DNA of 64,000 nucleotides from Merdibacter massiliensis (GTDB lineage Bacteria; Bacillota_I; Bacilli_A; Erysipelotrichales; Erysipelotrichaceae), in the NCBI RefSeq assembly GCF_900155395.1, contig NZ_LT699709.1, positions 62,001-126,000 of the forward strand, in the 5' to 3' direction. Position numbers and translations under genes: made by a program. Positions 8,491 through 17,893 of this stretch are shown one piece after another (positions within the stretch are counted from its first letter, which is position 1; each line of letters begins with the position of its first letter). The notes under the pieces were generated by a model, which saw only the letters and a list, made by a program, of their open reading frames with translations, was not told where the DNA came from and did not search any database.

Positions 8491-11024
8491 AACTAATTGC
8501 CAAAATCACTTTACGCTCCTTAAAAATGAACCGGTGGCGTACCATTGCCAGCATACTGGCCATCTTTTTGTCAACCGTTATACTGGTCAGCGTCACTACA
8601 CTGGCCAGCAGCACCCTCATTACTTTAAAAGAACGGGAAATTCGCTCCAGCGGCAATTGGCATGTTCTTTATCAGGGAGTAAACGGGAACTCCATTTCAG
8701 CCATCCAAAATGATACACGAAGCAAAACGACAGCCATTACGCAGTCCATTGGTTATTTGCAAGGTACAGTGTACAATACACGGCAGCCTTATTTCTATCT
8801 TAGCGCAGTGAATAAAGAGGGATTTGATATTCTTCCATATAAGCTGACGGAAGGTCGCTATCCAAAAAACAGCAATGAAATCTTGATTCCTTTGTCCCTT
8901 ACAAAAAACAAGCAGTTTCATCAGCAGATCAATGACAGGATCAGCGCAACCTATGGTCATCGTTTGAGCAATGAGTCCGATGAATCCCTTTATCAAAACA
9001 CTTCCTATGATCCAACAAAAGAATATTTTCAACCGTTGCAGGAAGAAAGTTTTCAAATTGTCGGCATCTACGATGATTCGTATACTGCCCACTACACAAC
9101 TGCCGGTTATGCAATCATCAGTGCCTTGGATCATTTGGCCCCGAATGCGGCTTATGATGTCTATGTACAAGACACAGAGATCAATCAGAGCATCTATACG
9201 CATGCACAACAGCTATATGCGAAGATAAAGTGCCCTTCACTAAGCTACAACAAATATCTTCTCTTATATGAAGGAGTTGCCGGTGATACACAACTTGTCT
9301 TCATGATTCGCATGCTGACCATTGTTGTCTGTTTGATCGTTGCCCTCTCTTCCATTATTGTCATACACAACTCTTTTTCCATCTCTCTTAGTCAGCGCAG
9401 CCGTTATTTAGGCATGATGGCAAGCATCGGCGCAACCAGAAAACAAAAAGAATTAAGTGTATTTTTAGAAGCTTTCTTTCTTTCAGTACCCACCATTGCA
9501 GTCGCAACGCTCATCAGCTTGATTGCAACTGCTGGCGCACTTCATTATATTGAAGTTTCATTTGCACAATTACTAGATAACCTGTCTTTTCTATTTGCTG
9601 TTGATCCGCTCCTTTTATGTACCAGTATTTGCATTTCTTTTTTTACAGTATGGATCAGTGCATGGATGGCGGCCAGACATGCAGGCAAGATCTCCATCAT
9701 CGATGCGATCCATCAAAACAAAGATATTCAGATCAAACAGCATTCAGTGAAAACATCCCAACTGGTTTATAAAATCTTTGGTATCTGTGCAAGTTTAGGC
9801 ATTAAAAATCAAAAGCGGTTTTGTTCGCGCTATTTGTCTGTACTCACGTCTTTAACATTATCCTTTGTTCTGTTTGTCTCCGTCTTTTCACTATCCTCTT
9901 ATTTCACAAAAAGTGCGGAAATGGTCAATGACCAGATCCCCTACGATGTCGCAATACAATACGATAAAAGAGTCCCAGACCAGATCAAAGATACAGATGA
10001 TCTCTTATTCATGCAATATGCAAAACAAGCTGTCCGGACGCAAACGATCCATGTTTCCTATACAGAAACAACAAATTATACTCCACAGTTACTTGCATAT
10101 CTCAAAGCAAGCGGTCAAGCTGGTATCTCCGTTTCTATCGTTTCACTCGATAAACAGGCACTCGAAAGTATCTACAAACAAAATGGAAGCTCATTAGGAA
10201 TACTGGATACAGATACCGCCATTGCAGTCAATACCGCTCATATGCAAGTTGACAGCAATCAACACACATATGCACAATTCTCTTATTTAAAAGACAATGT
10301 GCAGGAAATTACATTGGAAACTGGGGAAGATTCTTCTATTTCGATTCCTATTGCAAACAAAATCAAAAAAAGTCATCCCCTTGATGCTGCAGCAGGAAAA
10401 GATTTTTCTCTTACACTCTATGTGAATGAAGATTATTTCGCAAAAATACAGAGGCAACTGGAAACAATACCAACAGTCGAAATTTATTACAGCTGTGATG
10501 ATCACACACAACTCATTCAAGAAATAAATACATATCTTGATTCACATGACAATATGATAAATTATGCTTCTATTCAGGACACAACGGCAGAATTATCAAA
10601 GACTGCCTCATTATTAGCGCTGCTTCACTTCCTGTTATATATCTTTCTATTTTTGATTTGCGCCATCGCCATTACCAACGTATGCAACACACTTGTAAAC
10701 AGTTTTGCATTACGCTCACAAGAAAATGCTGTTTACTTTTCGATTGGCATGGAAAAACGACAGTTTTATAAGATGCTTTTCTTTGAAACCATGTTATACG
10801 CATGTAAAAGCATTTTATATGGCTTATTGATTTCCATCCCTCTTTGTTACATTTTCTATCAAATCTTAGGAATGAAATTTCAATTTGCTTTCTACATGCC
10901 AATTGAAGTCATATTTATAGCAGCTTTTGCTTTGTTTCTGTTGTCTGCAGTAATGTTGCTCTATCATTTCCTTCTTACAGCAAAACAAAACATCATTGAT
11001 ACCATTCGTCGTGAAAGCATATAA
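8487..11024 (+). CDS. FtsX-family ABC permease (845 aa, two ectodomains)
   Basis: Integral membrane partner of the preceding ATPase. The layout is a duplicated FtsX permease: helix near 20-44, first outer domain (about 48-268), three helices (about 272-300, 325-352, 373-395), a fourth opening the second half (about 440-462), second outer domain (about 465-690) and three C-terminal helices (about 695-720, 755-780, 800-830). Two ectodomains with eight helices differ from the ten-helix, single-ectodomain BceB type, so the module is Bce-like in gene order but not a strict BceAB. It ends at a bidirectional terminator shared with the convergent DJ-1 gene. Confidence 0.88.
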   Translation: MKLIAKITLRSLKMNRWRTIASILAIFLSTVILVSVTTLASSTLITLKEREIRSSGNWHVLYQGVNGNSISAIQNDTRSKTTAITQSIGYLQGTVYNTRQPYFYLSAVNKEGFDILPYKLTEGRYPKNSNEILIPLSLTKNKQFHQQINDRISATYGHRLSNESDESLYQNTSYDPTKEYFQPLQEESFQIVGIYDDSYTAHYTTAGYAIISALDHLAPNAAYDVYVQDTEINQSIYTHAQQLYAKIKCPSLSYNKYLLLYEGVAGDTQLVFMIRMLTIVVCLIVALSSIIVIHNSFSISLSQRSRYLGMMASIGATRKQKELSVFLEAFFLSVPTIAVATLISLIATAGALHYIEVSFAQLLDNLSFLFAVDPLLLCTSICISFFTVWISAWMAARHAGKISIIDAIHQNKDIQIKQHSVKTSQLVYKIFGICASLGIKNQKRFCSRYLSVLTSLTLSFVLFVSVFSLSSYFTKSAEMVNDQIPYDVAIQYDKRVPDQIKDTDDLLFMQYAKQAVRTQTIHVSYTETTNYTPQLLAYLKASGQAGISVSIVSLDKQALESIYKQNGSSLGILDTDTAIAVNTAHMQVDSNQHTYAQFSYLKDNVQEITLETGEDSSISIPIANKIKKSHPLDAAAGKDFSLTLYVNEDYFAKIQRQLETIPTVEIYYSCDDHTQLIQEINTYLDSHDNMINYASIQDTTAELSKTASLLALLHFLLYIFLFLICAIAITNVCNTLVNSFALRSQENAVYFSIGMEKRQFYKMLFFETMLYACKSILYGLLISIPLCYIFYQILGMKFQFAFYMPIEVIFIAAFALFLLSAVMLLYHFLLTAKQNIIDTIRRESI

Positions 11025-11072
11025 AAATATCCATTGTGATACCTGAAAACAGGCATTACAATGGATGTTTTT
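11025..11072. terminator. Bidirectional terminator between convergent genes
   Basis: Long stem pairing TATCCATTGT with ACAATGGAT, extended by CTG/CAG around loop AAAA and flanked by A and T runs, so it can serve both the ABC permease (plus) and the DJ-1 gene (minus), whose stop codon it overlaps. Confidence 0.8.
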
Positions 11073-11607
11073 AATAATAGTACACTGAGTTTTTAACTTG
11101 TTCACAAGCATCTTTTCCATTGACATAAGCAATGATGGCAAATGCCATATCAATGCTTGCTGCAGCAGAACGGCCAGTAATCAAGTTTCCATCTACAACA
11201 ACATATTGGTCTACATATGTACCGCCGAAATCTTCATTCATGCTTGTGAAGCATGTATAGTTCTTCCCTTTCAATATGCCAAGATGTCCCAGCACTGTTG
11301 GTCCTGCACAAATGGCTGCAGTTAGTTTTCCTTTTTCAAAAAATGATTTTAAAATACCTTTTACTTTATCATTTTGCTCAATTTTTTGATAATGCGGACC
11401 ACCTGGTAGGAAAACCCCTTCATAAGCGTCTACATCCACTTCATCCAATGATTTTAAATTTGAGAAAGTTAATTCGAAACGACCTGTTGCTTCATGTCCA
11501 TGTACTGCCGCTACATCGATCGTAATTCCTGCTCTACGTAAAAGAGCAATCGTTCCAACAGCTTCCAATTCTTCGAAACCATTATCCATGATACATAATA
11601 TACTCAT
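11071..11607 (-). CDS. DJ-1/PfpI family protein
   Basis: 178-residue cytoplasmic protein of the DJ-1/ThiJ/PfpI superfamily. The conserved Glu near the N-terminus (GFEELEA) and the nucleophile-elbow Cys (TAAICAGPTVLG) that define the active centre are present, followed by GRSAAASIDMAFAII, which matches the YajL/DJ-1 branch. These proteins act as glyoxalase/deglycase-like or redox-protective enzymes; the exact reaction is not decided by sequence. The start MSILCIMD is chosen for an AGGTG box 6 nt upstream; a longer reading would begin inside the promoter. Monocistronic. Confidence 0.88.
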   Translation of the reverse strand: MSILCIMDNGFEELEAVGTIALLRRAGITIDVAAVHGHEATGRFELTFSNLKSLDEVDVDAYEGVFLPGGPHYQKIEQNDKVKGILKSFFEKGKLTAAICAGPTVLGHLGILKGKNYTCFTSMNEDFGGTYVDQYVVVDGNLITGRSAAASIDMAFAIIAYVNGKDACEQVKNSVYYY

Positions 11608-11625
11608 CTTATTCACCTCGTCCTC

Positions 11626-11654
11626 AGTATAACGCACTGCATTTTATTTTGCAA
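11626..11654 (-). promoter_or_regulatory. Promoter of the DJ-1 gene
   Basis: On the minus strand TTGCAA (11654-11649) and TATACT (11631-11626) are separated by exactly 17 bp, just upstream of the ribosome binding site. Confidence 0.75.
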
Positions 11655-11742
11655 TTATCATCTCTTTCTGTCATGCCCATTCCTCATTCCTTTGAAAATA
11701 TGCTAAACTGATATTATCTATTCAATCCAAAGGGGTCTTAAC

Positions 11743-12102
11743 ATGAATAATAAGCATACATTTTCATATCAAAAGTTTTTCTTATTTTCCTTTATCTTAC
11801 TGATCAATGATTTTTTGATGCCGTTTTCGGTTTCCGACAGCGATTCAGGAATGGTCATCTTTTTATTTTTAATGCCCTTATTAACTATTCTCACTTGTTT
11901 TATTTATGGATGCACACGGCATTCCACTCCGCTCATTCTGCTTATATCCATGCTGCTGTTCTTCTTATCTGCCACTCTATTTTTCTCTGCAGGTATAATC
12001 AATTTCACTTTATTATATGGCATCCTGTCCAGTGTTGGTTATCTAAGTGGATGCTATATACGAAAAAAAGCAGATTCAGAAGATACAAGGAGAAATGTAT
12101 GA
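11743..12102 (+). CDS. Small four-helix membrane protein of unknown function
   Basis: 119 residues, not recognised. Four hydrophobic segments (about 12-30, 38-56, 62-82, 86-104) with a charged C-terminal tail (RKKADSEDTRRNV) predict an integral membrane protein. An AGGGG-like ribosome binding site precedes the ATG, and its stop overlaps the start of the MerR-family gene (ATGA), so the two are co-expressed. Small membrane proteins paired with MerR regulators in Firmicutes are often part of multidrug or stress responses, but nothing here proves that. Confidence 0.6.
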   Translation: MNNKHTFSYQKFFLFSFILLINDFLMPFSVSDSDSGMVIFLFLMPLLTILTCFIYGCTRHSTPLILLISMLLFFLSATLFFSAGIINFTLLYGILSSVGYLSGCYIRKKADSEDTRRNV

Positions 12103-12914
12103 AAGAATTATTTTCTATTGGCGAGGTTGCTCATTTTCAGCATATATCCAAGCAGACACTCATTTATTATGATCAGATCGGATTATTTCGACCCGCCTAT
12201 GTGGATCCGCAGAACGGCTATCGTTATTATGCAGCAAACCAATTAGATTTATTAGATACCATCCTGATTTTAAAAAGATGCGGATTGTCATTAAAAGAAA
12301 TCCAGCAGCAATTGAAAGAACGCAATCTGCAAAACAGCTGTGATCTTCTTTTGCAGCAGCAGAACCTGCTTACAAAAAAAATAGAGGAACTTACTTCACT
12401 GCGTAAACAAATTCAACAAAAAAGAAACACATTGCAAAATTTAACAAAAGAGCTGTGCAAAGAACAGATCTATGTTACAACTATTGAAGAATGTCCTTTG
12501 CTTTGCGAACCGGTTCTTTCTCCTTATCAAACTGCTGATATCAGCATTGCAACTAAAAAATGCTTTACGCGTGCCTTCCAAAATGCCATCACGATTTATT
12601 TTCAGATTGGTGTCCGGGTTCCTTTACAAAAATTAAAGAAAAAAGAATATGAACAGGCGGATATGGTCTTCTTGCCAGTGGATGATCCATCCAAGACACA
12701 GCATGATCAATTACTTCCTCGCGGGAAATGTGTCATTGGCATCCATCATGGACGATATGAGGATATTGGGACTACTTATGAAAAGATTTTTTCATTCTGC
12801 CATAATCAGGGGTTGCAGATTCTTTCCGATTCTTATGAATTTTGCATCCATGATCATTTAACAAGCAATGATACAAACGATTATATTACAAAAATTCATT
12901 TTTATGTATGTTAA
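12099..12914 (+). CDS. MerR-family regulator with GyrI-like effector domain
   Basis: 271 residues. An N-terminal MerR HTH (residues 3-70; FSIGEVAHF, TLIYYDQIGLF, NGYRYY) is followed by a Gln/Leu-rich coiled-coil dimerisation helix (about 75-125) and a C-terminal effector-binding (GyrI/BmrR-like) domain that would bind a lipophilic ligand. It should act as a ligand-dependent activator. A GGAG box sits 6 nt before the ATG at 12099, and the start overlaps the upstream membrane-protein stop. Longer readings extend into that gene and are rejected. Confidence 0.88.
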   Translation: MKELFSIGEVAHFQHISKQTLIYYDQIGLFRPAYVDPQNGYRYYAANQLDLLDTILILKRCGLSLKEIQQQLKERNLQNSCDLLLQQQNLLTKKIEELTSLRKQIQQKRNTLQNLTKELCKEQIYVTTIEECPLLCEPVLSPYQTADISIATKKCFTRAFQNAITIYFQIGVRVPLQKLKKKEYEQADMVFLPVDDPSKTQHDQLLPRGKCVIGIHHGRYEDIGTTYEKIFSFCHNQGLQILSDSYEFCIHDHLTSNDTNDYITKIHFYVC

Positions 12915-12936
12915 CAAATCTTCTCCTGCAGCTGCA

Positions 12937-12965
12937 TTGCATTTCGATGCTCGTGTCGATATAAT
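12937..12965 (+). promoter_or_regulatory. Promoter of the HdeD-like gene
   Basis: TTGCAT (12937-12942) and TATAAT (12960-12965) with a 17-bp spacer. The predicted transcript begins around 12972, which rules out the in-frame ATG at 12968 and supports the start at 12989. Confidence 0.75.
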
Positions 12966-12988
12966 GAATGCAGAAAGCTGGTGGAATC

Positions 12989-13531
12989 ATGCATATTTTC
13001 TTTTCAAATATTAAAAGAGATATGATCTTGAATGCAATTTTATTTCTCTTAATAGGATTCGTTTTATTGTTATTTCCTGAAAAAGTATCCATGATTGCTT
13101 GTTATGCGCTTGGCATCATTTTGCTGTTTTATGCATTTCAATTATTGCATCAATACTTTGTTACGGAACTGCATTCTTCGATCACTTTATTTCTTGCCAT
13201 TCTCTTATTATTGGCAGGCATCTTTGTCATCATTCGTTATGACATCATCATTTCAACGATCCCCTTCTTGATGGGAGTCGTCTTCTTGTTTTATGGATTA
13301 CGCGAATGCAGCTATGCCCTTGCTTTGAAACAGTCTGACTATCCGAAATGGAGCGTCAATCTATTGCTTGCGCTTGTGCTGATCCTGGCTGCCTGCATTT
13401 TATTGTTTTATCCATTTGAAGCAGCTTCCTTTGCGATCCGTATCATTGGATTTCTGTTGATTTACAGCGCAGTATCGCAAATCTGGACCATCCATTGTCT
13501 ATCTGTTTATCGAAAGGAGTTTTTCAAATGA
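12989..13531 (+). CDS. HdeD/DUF308 family membrane protein
   Basis: 180-residue integral membrane protein with six predicted helices arranged as three hairpins, the DUF308/HdeD pattern (for example GIILLFYAFQLLHQYF and GFLLIYSAVSQIW). HdeD is linked to acid resistance in enterobacteria, but the Firmicute members have no firm function. The start MHIFFSN follows GGTGG and lies downstream of the predicted transcription start. It overlaps the next gene by 4 nt, so the two form an operon. Confidence 0.78.
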   Translation: MHIFFSNIKRDMILNAILFLLIGFVLLLFPEKVSMIACYALGIILLFYAFQLLHQYFVTELHSSITLFLAILLLLAGIFVIIRYDIIISTIPFLMGVVFLFYGLRECSYALALKQSDYPKWSVNLLLALVLILAACILLFYPFEAASFAIRIIGFLLIYSAVSQIWTIHCLSVYRKEFFK

Positions 13532-13845
13532 TACCGATTCGCGTACAAGCCAGAATAGAAGAACTGGCACAGCAATATTTTCCCTCTCTTTCCATTACTG
13601 ACATCTCGCTTTATGACGAAGAATTTGATGATTATGATGTGTATATAGTGGAAATGGAAGATGGAAGGGAATACTGGGCATTTGATGACCAACGGGATAT
13701 TTACTTATTGAACAAAAACGGTATTTATGCAGATCTGGAAAATGCTTATGACGCCTTATTACAAATGATTGAAAACAGTAAAGAACTGCAGGAAGAATTG
13801 CAACAAGATCGTATGGAACTTTATGGAAATGGGTATAGCCGTTAA
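13528..13845 (+). CDS. Hypothetical acidic protein
   Basis: 105 residues, not recognised. Soluble and strongly acidic in the middle (YDEEFDDYDVYIVEMEDG), with a probable small alpha/beta fold ending in a charged helix. A strong AAAGGAG box precedes the ATG at 13528, which overlaps the HdeD-like stop; this indicates translational coupling and a genuine gene. Its last codons form the 5' arm of a terminator hairpin. Confidence 0.7.
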   Translation: MIPIRVQARIEELAQQYFPSLSITDISLYDEEFDDYDVYIVEMEDGREYWAFDDQRDIYLLNKNGIYADLENAYDALLQMIENSKELQEELQQDRMELYGNGYSR

Positions 13846-13861
13846 CGCTGTACCCATTTTT
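13828..13861. terminator. Terminator between the hypothetical gene and hppA
   Basis: AATGGGTA...TACCCATT stem with an inner AGC/GCT pair and a TTTTT tail on the plus strand; it overlaps the end of the preceding gene and reaches the stop codon of the convergent pyrophosphatase gene. Confidence 0.7.
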
Positions 13862-15950
13862 AATAGAACAGAAAACTTAAGATCGGTGTTAGTTGCAGCA
13901 ATACAGGAGCCAGGATCAATGAGATGACCGACATCAGTTTGATCAAGATATCCATTGCCGGACCTGCAGTATCTTTAAACGGATCTCCTACGGTATCACC
14001 CGTCACAGCTGCTTTGTGTGCTTCACTACCTTTTCCTCCGCAATTGCCGCTTTCAATATATTTCTTTGCATTATCCCATGCACCGCCTGCATTCGCCATA
14101 AACACCGCCAACATGATGGCAGACAACAAAGCCCCTAACAACATGCCTCCTAACCCCTTTGTTCCTAACAACAAACCAATCAGGATTGGTGAACAGACGG
14201 CAATCAATCCCGGAATGATCATTTCATGCAGAGCTGCCTGTGTTGAAATATCCACACACTGTGCATAATCCGGTTTGCTCTTTCCTTCCATGATTCCCGG
14301 ATCGGCTTTAAATTGACGGCGAACCTCATCTATCATATGATTCGCTGCAGTTCCTACCGAACGAATGGTCAACGCAGTAAATAGATAAGGCAGCATTGCC
14401 CCGATCATCAATCCGATGATGACCCCTGGTTCCAACAATGAAATAGAATCCAGACCGGCTGCTTGTGCATAAGCAACGATCATGGCCAATGCGGTAAATG
14501 CAGCACTGCCGATGCAAAATCCTTTGCCTACTGCCGCTGTTGTGTTACCAACTGAATCCAATCGGTCTGTGATGCCGCGTACACGCTCATCTAGATCGGC
14601 CATTTCCGCAATTCCGCCTGCATTATCCGCAATGGGGCCGTACGCATCGACCGATACAGTAATGCCTGTCGTCGACAGCATGCCTACCGCTCCTAAAGCA
14701 ATACCGTACATACCGAAGAACAGATAGCTGAATACGATACCGGCTGCCAATAACAACACAGTCAACATGGTCGACTTCATACCGATACTGAAACCGGAAA
14801 TGATATTGGTCGCATGGCCTGTCAGACTTTGCTGGGCAATCTCCTTTACGTGATGATGTGCATCACTGGTATAATATTCAGCGATTTGACCGATCAGCAC
14901 ACCAACGATCAAACCGGATACAACGGCAAGGAAAGGAGACAATGTATGAAAAATGATCGAAGAACTTGCAAATGCACCAATCAATACGATTGCAGTTGCA
15001 ACATAAGTAGCAATGCTCAATGCCTTCTGCGGATTGTTCCAATTACGGACGCGGATAAATGACTGTCCGATAATCGCTGCTATGATACCAACGGCAGCTA
15101 TGATAAATGGAAAAATAGCAGCCTGCAGACTCGCATCTTTTCCGCCAATGCTGACAACCAGGCCAAGAGAAACTGCAGATACTAAAGCTCCGACATAAGA
15201 TTCACATAGATCCGATCCCATACCAGCGATATCGCCTACATTGTCTCCTACATTATCAGCGATAACGGCGGGATTTCTCGGATCATCTTCGGGAATGCCC
15301 GCTTCTACTTTTCCTACCAGATCTGCACCGACATCAGCTGCTTTTGTGTAAATGCCGCCGCCGACACGGGCAAACAAAGCAATAAAGGAACATCCTAAAC
15401 TATATCCTGCTACGACAGGAATGGCTGCATGCACATCTTTTAATACAACAATAAATAACAAGAACATTAACGCAAGACCCAGCAAGCCGAAGCCGACGAC
15501 ACAAAGTCCCAATACAGAACCGCCATTAAATGCAATATGCAGTGCTTTCCCCATACCACTTGTATTGGCTCCCTGTGCAACACGTGCATTGGCAGCTGTT
15601 GCTGCTTTCATACCGATAAACCCTGCTGCACCGCTGCAAACTGTACCAACCACAAAACAAAGTGCTCCGTTGATTCCTACACCGTCGATCCCATGCAAAG
15701 AAGGAATCATTCCTAATGACCCTAGCAGGATAGCAACAGCGACGATAAAAAAGATAATGATCTTATATTCACGTTTTAAAAAAGCCATTGCACCTTCGTA
15801 AATAAAGGAAGACAGCTCTTTCAACTTTGCACTTCCTGCATCTTCTTTTTTTACATGATGGTACAGCATACAGGCATACAACAACGCGATCATTGAAATC
15901 ACAATGACAACGAAAAGAAAAATAATCAAACTGCTTTGATTCATTTCCAT
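13860..15950 (-). CDS. hppA: Membrane-bound ion-pumping pyrophosphatase
   Basis: 696-residue integral enzyme that couples hydrolysis of pyrophosphate to export of H+ and/or Na+. The catalytic loop DVGADLVGKVEAGIPEDDPR and the following DNVGDNVGD motif are intact, as is the C-terminal GDTVGDPFKDTAGP motif. The segment GNTTAAVGKGF has Ala where K+-independent enzymes have Lys, so by family knowledge this is a K+-dependent type, some of which pump Na+. The start MEMNQSS lies 7 nt from AAGGGG; a longer reading would begin with TTG. Monocistronic with a near-consensus promoter. Na+ versus H+ specificity cannot be settled here. Confidence 0.95.
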   Translation of the reverse strand: MEMNQSSLIIFLFVVIVISMIALLYACMLYHHVKKEDAGSAKLKELSSFIYEGAMAFLKREYKIIIFFIVAVAILLGSLGMIPSLHGIDGVGINGALCFVVGTVCSGAAGFIGMKAATAANARVAQGANTSGMGKALHIAFNGGSVLGLCVVGFGLLGLALMFLLFIVVLKDVHAAIPVVAGYSLGCSFIALFARVGGGIYTKAADVGADLVGKVEAGIPEDDPRNPAVIADNVGDNVGDIAGMGSDLCESYVGALVSAVSLGLVVSIGGKDASLQAAIFPFIIAAVGIIAAIIGQSFIRVRNWNNPQKALSIATYVATAIVLIGAFASSSIIFHTLSPFLAVVSGLIVGVLIGQIAEYYTSDAHHHVKEIAQQSLTGHATNIISGFSIGMKSTMLTVLLLAAGIVFSYLFFGMYGIALGAVGMLSTTGITVSVDAYGPIADNAGGIAEMADLDERVRGITDRLDSVGNTTAAVGKGFCIGSAAFTALAMIVAYAQAAGLDSISLLEPGVIIGLMIGAMLPYLFTALTIRSVGTAANHMIDEVRRQFKADPGIMEGKSKPDYAQCVDISTQAALHEMIIPGLIAVCSPILIGLLLGTKGLGGMLLGALLSAIMLAVFMANAGGAWDNAKKYIESGNCGGKGSEAHKAAVTGDTVGDPFKDTAGPAMDILIKLMSVISLILAPVLLQLTPILSFLFY

Positions 15951-15992
15951 ATGATATTCCCCTTCTTTCAATAATATGTAAGCGTTATCATC

Positions 15993-16021
15993 ATTATAAT
16001 ATCAATTGTGAGTTTTTTCAA
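15993..16021 (-). promoter_or_regulatory. Promoter of hppA
   Basis: Minus-strand TTGAAA (16021-16016) and TATAAT (15998-15993) with a 17-bp spacer: a strong vegetative promoter, in keeping with high pyrophosphatase demand. Confidence 0.8.
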
Positions 16022-16055
16022 TGTATTGCATCTGCATTCATTCTATGAATATCAC

Positions 16056-16081
16056 AAAAAAAAGATGCACCGCATCTTTTT
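16056..16081 (-). terminator. Terminator of the metal-GTPase/kinase operon
   Basis: Stem AAAAAGATGC / GCATCTTTTT around a 3-nt loop with T run on the minus strand, directly after the PfkB kinase stop. Confidence 0.85.
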
Positions 16082-16082
16082 A

Positions 16083-16976
16083 CTACTGATGAAGAGAACC
16101 ATGTCGACCTAAAGCTAGCGCTGCAATCGAATTGGCAAAAAACAACATCTCTTTTATACTTGTTCCTTTATTTAACATAGCAAGACAGGCACCTGCATGG
16201 GCATCTCCCGCACCCACACAGTCTACGACCTTGCATGGAGATGCTGGAACATACACCAGCTGTTTGCCATCATATGCCATACTGCCATCCGCCCCCAGTG
16301 TAACAATTACTAATTGCTGAGTCAGAGCAAAGATCTTTTGAATAGCTTCTTCCCTTTGCCGACAACCGCTGAGCTCAAACGCTTCCTTTTCATTTATATG
16401 CAAGATAGGATGCAGCGCATAAAGCGAATTCCAGACAGCAGCCTGCAGAAGAATACCACGAGGCCCAGGCGCGAAAAATAAAGTTGCACTCACACCATCC
16501 AGCCAAGACAAGATTGCTGTATTTTCTGCTTGTTCAAGATCGATACCGCATAGATAAACATAGGCAAATGATTTTTCTCTCACCTGCTGCAATTTTTTTA
16601 AGGGATAGTGATATTCTGCACCATGCACCGATAAAAATGTTCGCTCTCCGCCTTCTTCGATCAAACAATAACAGCAGCCATTTTCTGCATCTTTTTCTTC
16701 AAAAATGATATTTGGGTCTTCTTGGACCAGTTCTTTTAGCTGCTGTGAATAGATACCTGTTCCCATTGAAGAAAGCAGAAGTGCCGATTGTCCGCAATAA
16801 CGCATGCTTTGAAATACGTTATAAGCACAGCCGCCGATTTGAAAATGCTGTTCTTCCACATTGACATCCGCCATCGTCGCAGGCAGTTTTTGCATATACA
16901 GCAAAACATCCAAAGTCATGGATCCTATGATCAACGTATGCATATGATCAAGTGAAATAGACATATTCATCTGCAT
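16083..16976 (-). CDS. PfkB-family carbohydrate or nucleoside kinase
   Basis: About 297 residues. The ribokinase fold is recognisable from the N-terminal LIIGSMTLDVLLY strand and the C-terminal PfkB signature DCVGAGDAHAGACLAML with the catalytic Asp of GAGD. The GG motif near residue 48 (QIGGCAYNVF) also fits. Substrate cannot be assigned; family members act on sugars and nucleosides. The start is uncertain: ATGs at 16976, 16970, 16964 and 16943 are in frame and none has a strong ribosome binding site. The family alignment favours 16943, just 2 nt after the upstream stop, suggesting coupling. Last gene of a three-gene operon with two metal GTPases, a combination I cannot explain. Confidence 0.82.
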   Translation of the reverse strand: MQMNMSISLDHMHTLIIGSMTLDVLLYMQKLPATMADVNVEEQHFQIGGCAYNVFQSMRYCGQSALLLSSMGTGIYSQQLKELVQEDPNIIFEEKDAENGCCYCLIEEGGERTFLSVHGAEYHYPLKKLQQVREKSFAYVYLCGIDLEQAENTAILSWLDGVSATLFFAPGPRGILLQAAVWNSLYALHPILHINEKEAFELSGCRQREEAIQKIFALTQQLVIVTLGADGSMAYDGKQLVYVPASPCKVVDCVGAGDAHAGACLAMLNKGTSIKEMLFFANSIAALALGRHGSLHQ

Positions 16977-17892
16977 GGTCTTTCAATTCTTCTCTTTTGA
17001 TTTCATCTAAAGCGCATACGTCCCCGCCATAACCTTCATCAAACTCTACACGGATCTTTCCGGTGATCCTTTGCCAGGTGAGCGGTTTGGGCTTCCACTG
17101 TTTTGTATATACCCACAGTCCGATCAAAGAAGTATCATCACTGCAGCATACCATCGCTTCTCTGCCTAATACATAAGCATTTGCTTTATTTTCATCTACA
17201 GGATAAACTTTCGCATTATAAGTGATCGTTTTTCCCTCATATTTTCGCGGATGTTCCAAAGCATCCATATACCAGATACCATAGTCATAATCTTCCAATA
17301 TGATCGTATCTGCACTGGCATCAAAAGGCAATTCCTCTTCAGCTTTTGCACGAATCGTTCCATCCGCATTTTCATAGATCAGCTGTGCGCGTTTGTTCAT
17401 CGCTTTGATATTATTACGCAAATACAGAGTTCTCGTAGAAGCATCACAACGATTAAATATGATCGTTTCACTATGACGTAATTGTTCATAGAGGATACTG
17501 CGCATATTGTTTAAATACAATTGAAAAGTGGAGGCATCCACAGTGGACAAGATCTGAACCAGTATCCAGCGCAGCGGCATTTCAACATCCAGGAATTGAT
17601 CTACGCTCCACATTCCGTTAAATTCGATCATCACACGATCCGGATGAAACAGCTGTTCGCATTTTGCTAAAAAAGGTGCATTCAGTTTTTCCAATGCATT
17701 GACAGAAACAATTGTTGCGTGTACTTGCTCAGCCAATGCTTTGGTATAGCGTTCGCTCCCCTCTTCACACAATAAGACCAGCGTCTTTTCATCTCCCGTA
17801 TTAAATCCGGGATCTTTTAATGTTTCCTGGATCAGGGTCGTCTTTCCACTTTCCAGAAACCCAGTGAACAGATATACCAAACATTCTGCCAT
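16948..17892 (-). CDS. COG0523 (CobW-like) GTPase fused to a YcgQ/DUF1980-like domain
   Basis: 314 residues. The N-terminal G3E GTPase domain has Walker A GFLESGKT (11-18) and a G4-like NRCD (147-150), but it lacks the CxCC metal motif of its class. The C-terminal part (about 220-305; GKTITYNAKVYPVDENKAN, then GREAMVCCSDD) looks like the C-terminal DUF1980 domain of YcgQ-type proteins, a family linked in Bacillus to zinc-responsive loci. It starts 1 nt after the His-rich paralogue, so the pair is co-translated. Likely a metal-homeostasis protein delivering or sensing metal. The fusion call is from recognised motifs, not an alignment. Confidence 0.75.
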   Translation of the reverse strand: MAECLVYLFTGFLESGKTTLIQETLKDPGFNTGDEKTLVLLCEEGSERYTKALAEQVHATIVSVNALEKLNAPFLAKCEQLFHPDRVMIEFNGMWSVDQFLDVEMPLRWILVQILSTVDASTFQLYLNNMRSILYEQLRHSETIIFNRCDASTRTLYLRNNIKAMNKRAQLIYENADGTIRAKAEEELPFDASADTIILEDYDYGIWYMDALEHPRKYEGKTITYNAKVYPVDENKANAYVLGREAMVCCSDDTSLIGLWVYTKQWKPKPLTWQRITGKIRVEFDEGYGGDVCALDEIKREELKDHADEYVYFT

Positions 17893-17893
17893 T

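Noticed and set aside
8697-9209. 170-codon open frame antisense to the FtsX permease
   Set aside because: Lies fully within a clear permease gene and shows no recognisable protein features.
15352-15801. 149-codon open frame antisense to hppA
   Set aside because: Pro/Ala/Thr-rich composition is the mirror of the pyrophosphatase codons; no start signals.
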